56,662 bases of DNA, taken from NCBI GenBank assembly GCA_900549295.1, contig URNG01000004.1:1-56662 (forward strand), in the 5' to 3' direction. This DNA is from an uncultured Rhodocyclaceae bacterium. GTDB taxonomy: Bacteria > Pseudomonadota > Gammaproteobacteria > Burkholderiales > Rhodocyclaceae. Below, piece after piece: positions 44,604 through 52,177 of the stretch. The position numbers and the translations under genes are program-made. The notes under the pieces were generated by a model that had not been told where the DNA came from, searched no databases, and saw nothing but the letters and a program-made list of their open reading frames with translations. Position 1 is the first letter of the stretch, and each line of letters starts with the position of its first letter.

Positions 44604-46400
44604 ATGCGTACCCATTACTGCGGACAACTCAACGCTTCCCTCGACGGCCAGATGGTCACCCTGTGCGGCTGGGCGCATCGCCGCCGCGACCACGGCGGCG
44701 TCATCTTCATCGACCTGCGCGACCGCGACGGCCTGGCCCAGATCGTCTGCGACCCGGATCGCGCCGACGCCTTCACCATCGCCGAATCGGTGCGCAACGA
44801 GTTCTGCCTCAAGATCACCGGCAAGGTGCGCCCGCGCCCGGCCGGCACCACCAATGCCAACCTCGCTTCCGGCGAAATCGAAGTGCTCTGCCACGAGATC
44901 GAGGTGCTCAACCCCTCGGTGACGCCCCCCTTCCAACTGGACGACGAAAACCTGTCGGAGAACGTGCGCCTCACCCACCGCGTCATCGACCTGCGCCGCC
45001 CGCAGATGCAGAACAACCTGCTCTTGCGCTACAAGACGGCGCGCGCTTTCCGCCGTTTTCTCGACGACAACGGCTTCATCGACATCGAAACGCCGATGCT
45101 CACCAAATCCACGCCGGAAGGCGCGCGCGATTATCTGGTGCCGTCGCGCGTACATGACGGCCAGTTCTTCGCCCTGCCGCAATCGCCGCAGCTGTTCAAG
45201 CAGTTGCTGATGGTGGCCGGCTTCGACCGCTACTACCAGATCACCAAGTGCTTCCGCGACGAAGACCTGCGCGCCGACCGCCAGCCGGAATTCACCCAGG
45301 TCGATATCGAAACCTCGTTCATGTCCGAGGCCGAAATCACCGCCCTGATGGAACAGCTGATCCGCCGCGTGTTCAAGGAAGCCATCGACGTCGATCTGCC
45401 GGAATTCCCGCGCATGAGCTATGCCGAAGCCATGCGCCGCTACGGTTCGGACAAGCCCGACCTGCGCGTCACGCTGGAACTCGTTGATGTTGCCGACGCT
45501 TTCAAGGACGTGGCCTTCAAGGTGTTTGCCAGCGTCGCCAACAACCCAGGCGGGCGCATCGCGGCGCTGCGCATTCCGGGCGGGGCCAGCCTGACCCGCG
45601 GCGAAATCGACGAATACACCAAGTTCGTCGCCATCTACGGTGCCAAGGGGCTGGCCTACATCAAGGTCAACGACGTCAGCCAAATCAATGAAACCGGCCT
45701 GCAGTCGCCCATCGTCAAGAACCTCTCCGAAGCCTCGCTGAAAACCGTGCTCGAACGCACCGGCGCGCAATCCGGCGACCTCATTTTCTTCGGTGCGGAT
45801 AGCGCCAAGATCGTCAGCGACGCCTTGGGCGCGCTGCGCATCAAGATCGGCCACGAAAAAGGCTATGTCACCGGTGCCAAGTGGGCACCGCTTTGGGTGG
45901 TCGATTTCCCGATGTTCGAGTACGACGAGGAAAACAAGCGCTGGAGCGCCTGCCACCATCCCTTCACCAGCCCCAAGGACGAGCACATGGAACTGCTCGC
46001 CAGCGATCCCGGCAAGTGTCTGGCGAAAGCCTACGACTTGGCGCTCAACGGCTGGGAACTGGGCGGCGGCTCGGTACGTATCCACCGCGCCGACGTGCAG
46101 GAAAAGGTGTTCGCCGCGCTCAACATCGGCCCGGAAGAACAGCATGCCAAGTTCGGCTTCCTGCTCGATGCCCTGAAATACGGCGCGCCGCCGCACGGCG
46201 GTCTGGCCTTCGGCCTGGATCGCATCGTCACCATGATGACCGGTGCCGAGTCGATCCGCGACGTGATCGCCTTCCCCAAGACGCAGCGCGCCCAGTGCCT
46301 CCTGACCGACGCGCCGTCGCCGGTCGATGAAAAGCAGTTGCGCGAACTGCACATCCGCCTGCGCCAGAAGGTCGATCCGGCGACCGGCAAGCCGGTTTGA
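44604..46400 (+). CDS. aspS: Aspartyl-tRNA synthetase, bacterial type
   Basis: A 598-residue class II synthetase. It has an N-terminal OB-fold anticodon domain (residues ~1-110), the class II catalytic core with motif 2 FRDEDLRADRQPEFTQVD and motif 3 GLAFGLDRIV, and the bacterial GAD insertion between them. It charges tRNA-Asp; some bacterial forms also charge tRNA-Asn, which cannot be told here. It is in a block with fmdB and DUF502 upstream. Confidence 0.97.
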   Translation: MRTHYCGQLNASLDGQMVTLCGWAHRRRDHGGVIFIDLRDRDGLAQIVCDPDRADAFTIAESVRNEFCLKITGKVRPRPAGTTNANLASGEIEVLCHEIEVLNPSVTPPFQLDDENLSENVRLTHRVIDLRRPQMQNNLLLRYKTARAFRRFLDDNGFIDIETPMLTKSTPEGARDYLVPSRVHDGQFFALPQSPQLFKQLLMVAGFDRYYQITKCFRDEDLRADRQPEFTQVDIETSFMSEAEITALMEQLIRRVFKEAIDVDLPEFPRMSYAEAMRRYGSDKPDLRVTLELVDVADAFKDVAFKVFASVANNPGGRIAALRIPGGASLTRGEIDEYTKFVAIYGAKGLAYIKVNDVSQINETGLQSPIVKNLSEASLKTVLERTGAQSGDLIFFGADSAKIVSDALGALRIKIGHEKGYVTGAKWAPLWVVDFPMFEYDEENKRWSACHHPFTSPKDEHMELLASDPGKCLAKAYDLALNGWELGGGSVRIHRADVQEKVFAALNIGPEEQHAKFGFLLDALKYGAPPHGGLAFGLDRIVTMMTGAESIRDVIAFPKTQRAQCLLTDAPSPVDEKQLRELHIRLRQKVDPATGKPV

Positions 46401-46440
46401 TCTGATCTTCTCCGCCTTCCGGCCCGGCAGAAGCCTACCC

Positions 46441-46818
46441 ATGCGCCACTGGCCCCGTCTGCTGCCCGCCATCCTGTTAGTCATTCTGCTGACGGGCAGC
46501 GCGCTGGCCTTCTGGGGCGCGGGCAGTGCGGGTGATAGTGGTGGCAACGGCATCGCCGCCGCCCAGCTACCCGCCGAAGCGCGGCAGACGCTGGCCCTCA
46601 TCAAGCAGGGCGGGCCGTTTCCCTATTCCCGCGACGGCATCGTCTTCAACAATTTTGAAAAACGTCTGCCGCAGCAGCCGCGCGGCTATTACCGCGAATA
46701 CACGGTGAAAACCCCAGGCCGGCGCGATCGCGGGCCGCGCCGCATCGTCGCCGGCAAGGCCGCCGAGTATTACTACACGGAAGACCACTACGCGTCCTTC
46801 CGCCGCATCCGCGAGTAA
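46441..46818 (+). CDS. Secreted barnase-like ribonuclease
   Basis: A 125-residue protein with a signal peptide (hydrophobic core LLPAILLVILLTG, cleavage near ALA at residues 21-23) and a microbial ribonuclease N1/barnase-type domain. The catalytic residues are all present: Glu86 in YYREYTV, Arg101 in RRIVAG and His116 in TEDHYASF; the 15-residue Arg-His spacing equals that of barnase. It would cleave RNA after guanosine. It starts 40 bases after aspS and is followed by an inhibitor gene at 46847. Confidence 0.86.
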   Translation: MRHWPRLLPAILLVILLTGSALAFWGAGSAGDSGGNGIAAAQLPAEARQTLALIKQGGPFPYSRDGIVFNNFEKRLPQQPRGYYREYTVKTPGRRDRGPRRIVAGKAAEYYYTEDHYASFRRIRE

Positions 46819-46846
46819 AGCGGCAAAAAAAGCCTGCGAGCACACC

Positions 46847-47215
46847 ATGTCCGACCTCCCGCGCCACGGCGTTTTCCCGCTCCCCGACACACTGCCCGCA
46901 GACTGCCGCAGCATCGACCTGAGCGACTGCGACAGCCGCGCCGAACTCTTGCAGCGCATCGGCAGCGCCCTCGATTTTCCGGACTGGTACGACGCCAATT
47001 TCGACGCCCTGTTCGATTGTCTGGTGGATGCAGAAGACATCGCCTGTCTGGCCTTTGCCAATCTTCAGGATTTTGCCGCGCGGCACGCCGAGGATTTCAC
47101 CACCCTGACCCTAGTGCTCGGCGCGGTCTGCGACGTGCGCGCCGAACTCGGGCAGCCCGTCAGCTTCTTTCTCGCCGGGATGGACAAGAACGACGCTTTC
47201 GCCAGCGGCAAATGA
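46847..47215 (+). CDS. Barstar-like ribonuclease inhibitor
   Basis: A 122-residue acidic cytoplasmic protein with the barstar core FPDWYDANFDALFDCLVD at residues 44-61. Asp53 and Asp57 match the two barstar aspartates that block the barnase active site. It follows the RNase by 28 bases, so the two form a toxin-inhibitor pair that protects the producing cell. Its stop overlaps the nudB start (ATGA), so it is also coupled to nudB. Seven to eight extra N-terminal residues precede the barstar domain. Confidence 0.85.
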   Translation: MSDLPRHGVFPLPDTLPADCRSIDLSDCDSRAELLQRIGSALDFPDWYDANFDALFDCLVDAEDIACLAFANLQDFAARHAEDFTTLTLVLGAVCDVRAELGQPVSFFLAGMDKNDAFASGK

Positions 47216-47682
47216 CGAACGGCAAGACAGCCTACAAGCAGCCCTTTTCGGTGCTCGTGGTGATTTACACCCTGGCCGGCGAAGTGCTGCTGCTCGAACG
47301 CGCCCGCCATCCCGGTTTTTGGCAGTCCGTCACCGGCAGCCGCGAAGGCGATGAAAGCGCGCTCGCCACCGCCTGCCGCGAAGTCCGGGAAGAAACCGGC
47401 CTGGACTGCCCGCCCACGGCGCTCCAGGACTGGCGCATCGAAAACACCTTCAGCCTGCACCCCGCCTGGCGGCATCGCTACGCGCCGGAAGTCAGCCACA
47501 ACACCGAACGGGTATTCGCCCTGGCACTCCCAGAACGCGTGCCGATACAGCTCGCCCCCAACGAACACCGCGCCTTCGTCTGGCTCCCCTGGCCGGAAGC
47601 CGCAGCGCGCTGTTTCTCGTGGAGCAACCGCGATGCGATCCTGCTCCTGGAAAAACGGCTCGCGCCTCACTGTATTCGTTAA
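47212..47682 (+). CDS. nudB: Dihydroneopterin triphosphate diphosphatase NudB
   Basis: A 156-residue Nudix hydrolase with a complete Nudix box at residues 42-64 (GSREGDE...REVREETGL). Similarity to NudB, including GFWQSVTGS and FSLHPAWRHRYAP, and its place after aspS suggest hydrolysis of dihydroneopterin triphosphate in folate synthesis; dATP has also been reported as a substrate. The ATG at 47212 overlaps the barstar stop. Confidence 0.88.
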   Translation: MTNGKTAYKQPFSVLVVIYTLAGEVLLLERARHPGFWQSVTGSREGDESALATACREVREETGLDCPPTALQDWRIENTFSLHPAWRHRYAPEVSHNTERVFALALPERVPIQLAPNEHRAFVWLPWPEAAARCFSWSNRDAILLLEKRLAPHCIR

Positions 47683-47683
47683 C

Positions 47684-47752
47684 CTGGGAGCGCCGCCATC
47701 TTGGCGGCCATTCACCTGTAGCTTTTTGCCGGCGAGACGCCAGCACTCCCAG
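47684..47752. repeat. 69-base interspersed inverted repeat (CTGGGAG ends)
   Basis: Imperfect 25-base arms at 47684-47708 and 47728-47752 match at 19 of 25 positions by hand count, and both ends read CTGGGAG. The element lies between nudB and the decarboxylase with nothing else in the gap. Its form matches a dispersed GGGAGCGCCGGC-type family of non-coding repeats; copies elsewhere in the genome cannot be checked here. Confidence 0.65.
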
Positions 47753-47775
47753 TCATTGCGGCTCCCGAGGGTGTT

Positions 47776-50001
47776 CTAGCGCACGCAATCCACGTAATAC
47801 TCGCCGTCGTCGCGCTTGACCAAACCGTGGATGTCGGTCTCGAAACCGGGGAAGCGGGCGTTGAAGTCGCGGGCGAACTTGAGGTAGCGGACGATGGTGG
47901 CGTTGAAGCGCTCACCCGGAATCAGGAGCGGAATGCCCGGCGGATAGGGCGTGAGCAGCACCGAGGTGATGCGCCCTTCCAGTTCGTCCAGGCGCACCCG
48001 CTCGATCTCGCGGTGCGCCATCTTGGCGAAGGCGTCCGCCGGGCGCATCGCCGGCACCATGTTCGACAGATACATCTCGGTGGTCAGGCGGGCGACGTCG
48101 TTCTGCTTGTAGACGTCGTGAATCTGTTTGCACAGGTCGCGCAGGCCCAGGCGCTCGTAGCGCGGATGCTTCTGCACGAATTCCGGCAGCACGCGCCACA
48201 GCGGCTGGTTCTTGTCGTAATCGTCCTTGAACTGTTGCAGCGCGGTGACCAGCGTGTTCCAGCGGCCCTTGGTGATGCCGATGGTGAACATGATGAAGAA
48301 GCTGTAGAGGCCGCATTTCTCGACGATGACGCCGTGCTCGGCGAGGTATTTGGTGACGATCGCCGCCGGAATGCCGCGCTCGCCGAAATCGCCGTCGACG
48401 TCTAGCCCGGGCGTGATGATGGTGGCCTTGATCGGGTCAAGCATGTTGAAGCCGTCGGCCAACTGGCCGAAACCGTGCCAGCGGTGGCCGGGTTTCAGCA
48501 TCCAGGCGTCGCGCTCCTCGATGCCTTCTTCCGAGAGATCGTCCGGCCCCCAGACCTTAAACCACCAGTGACCGCCCCACTCCTCATCCACCTTGCGCAT
48601 GGCGCGGCGGAAATCGAGCGCCTCGGCAATCGATTCCTCCACCAGCGCGGTGCCGCCGGGCGCTTCCATCATCGCCGCCGCCACGTCGCAGGAGGCGATG
48701 ATGGAATACTGCGGCGAAGTGGAGGTGTGCATCAGATAGGCTTCGTTGAAGGCATCGCGGTCAAGGTGACGCTCCTCGCAGTCCTGCACCAGAATCTGCG
48801 AGGCTTGGCTCAGGCCGGCCAGCAGCTTGTGCGTCGATTGCGTGGAAAACACCATCGACGCCTTGCAGCGCTGCCGGTCGGCGCCGATGGCGTGGTAATC
48901 GCCGTAGAAATCGTGGAAGGCGGCGTGCGGCAGCCAGGCTTCGTCGAAATGCAGGGTGTCGATGCGGCCATCCAGCATGTCCTTGATGTCCTCGACGTTG
49001 TAGAGCACGCCGTCGTAGGTCGACTGGGTGATGGTCAGCACGCGCGGCTTGGCCGTCTTGTCGGCGATGAAGGGATTGGCGTCGATCTTTTGCTGGATGC
49101 TTTCCCAAGCGAATTCGCTTTTCGGGATCGGGCCGATGATGCCGAAATTGTTGCGCGTCGGCATCAGGAACACCGGAATCGCCCCGGTCATGATGATGGA
49201 GTGCAGGATCGACTTGTGACAGTTGCGATCCACCACCACGATGTCGCCCGGCGCGACGGTCGAATGCCAGACGATCTTGTTCGAGGTGGACGTGCCGTTG
49301 GTGACGAAATACAGGTGGTCGCAGTTGAAAATGCGCGCCGCGTTGCGCTCGGAAGCCGCCACCGGGCCGGTGTGGTCGAGCAGTTGCCCGAGTTCCTCGA
49401 CGGCGTTGCAGACGTCGGCGCGCAGCATGTTCTCGCCGAAAAACTGGTGGAACATCTGGCCCACCGGCGATTTCAGGAAGGCGACGCCGCCCGAATGCCC
49501 CGGACAGTGCCAGGAATAGGAACCATCCGCCGCGTAGTGGGTAAGCGCCCGGAAGAAGGGCGGCGGCAGCGAGTCGACGTAAGCCATTGCCTCGCGCTTG
49601 ATGTTGCGGGCGATGAACTCCGGCGTGTCTTCGTGCATGTGGATGAAGCCATGCAATTCGCGCAGGATCTCGTTCGGAATGTGGCGCGAGGTACGCGTCT
49701 CGCCGTGCAGGAAGATCGGAATTTCCGCGTTCTTGCGGCGGATCTCCATCACGAAGGCGCGCAGTTCGGCCAGCGTTTCCTCGGGTTCGAGCGCCAGCTC
49801 CTCGTCGTCGATGGACAGGATGAAGGCGGAAGCCCGGCTCTGCTGCTGCGCGAAGGAGGTCAGATCGCCGTAGCTGGTGACGCCAAGCACCTCCAGCCCC
49901 TCCTTCTGAATCGCTTCGGCCAGGGCGCGGATGCCGAGACCGGAAGCGTTCTCGGAGCGGAAATCTTCATCGATGATGATGACGGGAAAATGGAAGCGCA
50001 T
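47776..50001 (-). CDS. Arginine/lysine/ornithine-type PLP decarboxylase
   Basis: A 741-residue fold-type I decarboxylase of the AdiA/LdcI/SpeC group. It has an N-terminal response-regulator-like wing domain (residues ~1-130), a PLP core with the pyridoxal lysine Lys392 in TQSTHKLLAGLS, and a C-terminal domain. Closest in feel to biodegradative arginine decarboxylases, which make agmatine and resist acid or supply polyamines; lysine cannot be excluded. No partner antiporter is next to it. It is the only gene between two dispersed repeats. Confidence 0.82.
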   Translation of the reverse strand: MRFHFPVIIIDEDFRSENASGLGIRALAEAIQKEGLEVLGVTSYGDLTSFAQQQSRASAFILSIDDEELALEPEETLAELRAFVMEIRRKNAEIPIFLHGETRTSRHIPNEILRELHGFIHMHEDTPEFIARNIKREAMAYVDSLPPPFFRALTHYAADGSYSWHCPGHSGGVAFLKSPVGQMFHQFFGENMLRADVCNAVEELGQLLDHTGPVAASERNAARIFNCDHLYFVTNGTSTSNKIVWHSTVAPGDIVVVDRNCHKSILHSIIMTGAIPVFLMPTRNNFGIIGPIPKSEFAWESIQQKIDANPFIADKTAKPRVLTITQSTYDGVLYNVEDIKDMLDGRIDTLHFDEAWLPHAAFHDFYGDYHAIGADRQRCKASMVFSTQSTHKLLAGLSQASQILVQDCEERHLDRDAFNEAYLMHTSTSPQYSIIASCDVAAAMMEAPGGTALVEESIAEALDFRRAMRKVDEEWGGHWWFKVWGPDDLSEEGIEERDAWMLKPGHRWHGFGQLADGFNMLDPIKATIITPGLDVDGDFGERGIPAAIVTKYLAEHGVIVEKCGLYSFFIMFTIGITKGRWNTLVTALQQFKDDYDKNQPLWRVLPEFVQKHPRYERLGLRDLCKQIHDVYKQNDVARLTTEMYLSNMVPAMRPADAFAKMAHREIERVRLDELEGRITSVLLTPYPPGIPLLIPGERFNATIVRYLKFARDFNARFPGFETDIHGLVKRDDGEYYVDCVR

Positions 50002-50012
50002 GGTTTTTTACC

Positions 50013-50110
50013 GTGAAAGGTGCAATGTGAAAGATGAAATGTGGGCGCGGCAGAGAGCGTGGCGGATCAAAATGACCGCCATGTTTCACTTTTCACGTTT
50101 CACATTTCAC
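50013..50110. repeat. Inverted repeat of GTGAAA/TTTCAC units
   Basis: Arms at 50013-50043 and 50080-50110 match at 24 of 31 positions by hand count. Each arm is itself built of repeats of about 8 bases with GTGAAA (left) or TTTCAC (right). It lies between the decarboxylase start and the dcd stop. It may be a dispersed non-coding element with a large hairpin. Confidence 0.6.
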
Positions 50111-50118
50111 CGCCCCAC

Positions 50119-50685
50119 TCAAATCTTGGGCAGCGTCACGCCCACCTGCCCCTGGTACTTGCCGCCGCGGTCGCGGTACGAGGTTTCGCAGATTTCGTCG
50201 GACTCGAAGAACAGCACCTGGGCGCAGCCTTCGCCGGCGTAGATCTTGGCGGGCAGCGGCGTGGTGTTGGAGAATTCGAGCGTCACGTAGCCTTCCCATT
50301 CCGGCTCGAAGGGCGTCACGTTGACGATGATGCCGCAGCGAGCGTAGGTCGATTTGCCGAGGCAGACGGTGAGCACCGAGCGCGGGATGCGGAAGTATTC
50401 GACCGTGCGCGCCAGCGCGAAGGAATTGGGCGGGATGATGCAGACGTCGGATTCGATTTCGACGAAGGACTTGGGATCGAACTGCTTGGGGTCGACCACC
50501 GTCGAGTTGATGTTGGTGAACACCTTGAATTCGCGCGCGCAGCGGATGTCGTAGCCGTAGCTGGACGTGCCGTAGGAAACGATTTTCTGGCCGTTAACCT
50601 CGCGCACCAGATCAGGCTCGAACGGCTCGATCATGCCGTGTTCCGCCGCCATGCGGCGGATCCATTTGTCCGATTTAATCGCCAT
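50119..50685 (-). CDS. dcd: dCTP deaminase
   Basis: A 188-residue enzyme opening MAIKSDKWIRRMA and carrying YGTSSYGYDIR and GEGCAQVLFFESDE, typical of Dcd. It deaminates dCTP to dUTP, a step to dTTP. The ATG at 50685 is chosen because upstream residues belong to the divergent promoter region. Divergent from waaC. Confidence 0.96.
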   Translation of the reverse strand: MAIKSDKWIRRMAAEHGMIEPFEPDLVREVNGQKIVSYGTSSYGYDIRCAREFKVFTNINSTVVDPKQFDPKSFVEIESDVCIIPPNSFALARTVEYFRIPRSVLTVCLGKSTYARCGIIVNVTPFEPEWEGYVTLEFSNTTPLPAKIYAGEGCAQVLFFESDEICETSYRDRGGKYQGQVGVTLPKI

Positions 50686-50772
50686 GCGAAAAGTCCATCC
50701 TGCAGCAGCAAAGAAAGCGGGGATTCTACGATAAATGCCGCCCGCTGCGCGGGGCAAAATCGGTAGCGCCGG

Positions 50773-50778
50773 TATAAT
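50773..50778 (+). promoter_or_regulatory. Candidate -10 box for waaC
   Basis: Perfect TATAAT 38 bases before the waaC ATG, in a GC-rich context; no good -35 was seen. The same arrangement, TATAAT followed by CGCC, occurs before slmA (56467-56472). Confidence 0.4.
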
Positions 50779-50816
50779 CGCCGGCTTGTCGAAATTTCCG
50801 CACGAAAACACCGCCC

Positions 50817-51782
50817 ATGCGCAAAATCCTGCTCATCAAGATGTCCTCCATGGGCGATCTGGTGCATAACCTGCCGCTGGTCAGCGACATTCTGGCGCAC
50901 GACCCGCAGGCGCAGATCGACTGGGTGGCGGAAGAAGCCTATGTGCCGATTCCGAGCCTGCATCCCGGCGTGCGCCGCGTCATTCCCATCGCCTGGCGGC
51001 GCTGGCGCAAGCATTTGACGGATGGCCGCACTTGGCGGGAAATGCGCGACTTCAAAGCCGCCCTGCAACAGGAAAAATACGACCTCATCCTCGACACGCA
51101 GGGGCTGTGGAAAAGCCTCGCCGTCGGCAAGCTCGCCCGTGGCCCCATCGTCGGCGGCGACAAGCACAGCATCAAGGAAGGCGGCGTCGCGCGTTTTTAC
51201 GACCGGAGCCTGCCGATTGCCTGGTCGCGCCACGTCATCGACCGCTGTCGCGCCGTCGGCGCCGGCGCGCTCGGCTATGCCATCGACACGCCACCACGCT
51301 TCAACATCCGCGCCGAACCGCTCGCCGCCGACTGGCTGCCGCAGCGGCCTTACGCCGTGCTGATGCAGGCCGCCAGCCGCCCGGAAAAACTGTGGCCGGA
51401 AGCGCACTGGCTGGCGCTCGGCCAATATCTCGCCGGGCAGGGCATCGCCGCCGCGCTGCCCTGGGGCAACGGCGAGGAAAAAGCGCGCGCCGAACGCCTC
51501 GCCGCGCAATTGCCCGGCGCGGTGGTGCCACCCCTGATGAATCTCGACGTCGCCGCCCGCTTTCTGGTCGGTGCGCGGCTGGTGGTCGGCCTGGACACCG
51601 GCTTCACCCATTTCGCCGCCGCTCTGGCGCGCCCGACGGTGGGTATTTTCTGCGACTCCGACGGCGAGCAGGCTGCAGTGCATGGCGACGCCTACTGCAA
51701 GAGCTTCGGCAAGAAAGGCAGCCCGCCGGACTACCCAACCATTCTGGCCGCCGTTCAGGAGGCGCTGGCGTCCGTGGCCTGA
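50817..51782 (+). CDS. waaC: LPS heptosyltransferase I
   Basis: A 321-residue GT9 family transferase. The N-terminus MRKILLIKMSSMGDLVHNLP and the segment VGLDTGFTHFAAAL are typical of WaaC. It adds the first heptose to Kdo in the LPS inner core at the inner membrane. The last codons, GCC TGA, overlap the truncated attC site of a gene cassette, so its 3' end has been shaped by the cassette insertion. No other LPS genes adjoin. Confidence 0.9.
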   Translation: MRKILLIKMSSMGDLVHNLPLVSDILAHDPQAQIDWVAEEAYVPIPSLHPGVRRVIPIAWRRWRKHLTDGRTWREMRDFKAALQQEKYDLILDTQGLWKSLAVGKLARGPIVGGDKHSIKEGGVARFYDRSLPIAWSRHVIDRCRAVGAGALGYAIDTPPRFNIRAEPLAADWLPQRPYAVLMQAASRPEKLWPEAHWLALGQYLAGQGIAAALPWGNGEEKARAERLAAQLPGAVVPPLMNLDVAARFLVGARLVVGLDTGFTHFAAALARPTVGIFCDSDGEQAAVHGDAYCKSFGKKGSPPDYPTILAAVQEALASVA

Positions 51783-51830
51783 ATTAAGCCGCGCCGCGAA
51801 GCGACCGTCGGCTTGAATGATTTGTTAGGC
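51777..51830 (-). other. Truncated integron attC site
   Basis: Read on the minus strand, downstream of the cassette gene: the core GCCTAAC (51830-51824) is followed by AAATCATTCAAGCCGAC, a short GC-rich centre and GCGGCTTAATTCAGGC. The AAGCCG and CGGCTT arms pair as in attC L'' and L'. The closing core GTTAGGC is missing and CACGGAC of waaC stands there, so the site probably can no longer recombine. Confidence 0.82.
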
Positions 51831-51837
51831 CTCAACT

Positions 51838-52167
51838 CTATGTAGTGCAGGCCGAATTTGGAAGCCAGAAGACGCTAGGCAATAGGTCGCCGAATGCCCA
51901 TAAGAAAGTTCCAAAGATGGCGAAGTGATACGAAACATGAGCATAGACCTGCTCTCGCGTCAGTCCCCAGCGCCAAGGTATTCGAAAGCGATCAATGTTC
52001 GCATGCATGTAGCCCTGCATAAAAACTGACAGCCCGACAAGAATGCCACCGATTCTTGGCAGCCAGCAGATGCCGGGGAAAAGTTGCATGAAGATCACGG
52101 ACGATGAAAACGTAATGACAAACGTAGCTGTCGAAACAATTGCTGGGTATGTCCGGTAATTGATCAT
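51838..52167 (-). CDS. Cassette-borne small membrane protein of unknown function
   Basis: A 109-residue protein with three or more hydrophobic segments (about residues 8-28, 35-53 and 79-100). It has no recognised domain. It starts MINYRTYPAIVS directly after the TTAGGC core, as cassette genes do, and ends 8 bases before the attC core. A hand count over 300 bases gave about 50% GC, against about 63-65% nearby. Acquisition by an integron is clear from the flanks; function unknown. A longer frame from a GTG at 52179 would start inside the core site. Confidence 0.72.
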   Translation of the reverse strand: MINYRTYPAIVSTATFVITFSSSVIFMQLFPGICWLPRIGGILVGLSVFMQGYMHANIDRFRIPWRWGLTREQVYAHVSYHFAIFGTFLWAFGDLLPSVFWLPNSACTT

Positions 52168-52170
52168 GAG

Positions 52171-52177
52171 GCCTAAC
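52171..52177 (-). other. Integron core site (R'-type, GTTAGGC) at the cassette 5' boundary
   Basis: The minus strand reads GTTAGGC immediately before CTCATGATC, the start of the cassette gene. The TAG within it is the stop codon of apaH (52173-52175). The junction is where a cassette normally joins host or neighbouring DNA (G^TT). Confidence 0.72.

Noticed and set aside
47684..50110. CRISPR array or transposon around the decarboxylase
   Set aside because: The repeats are two different single inverted elements, not regularly spaced direct repeats, and there is no cas or transposase gene.
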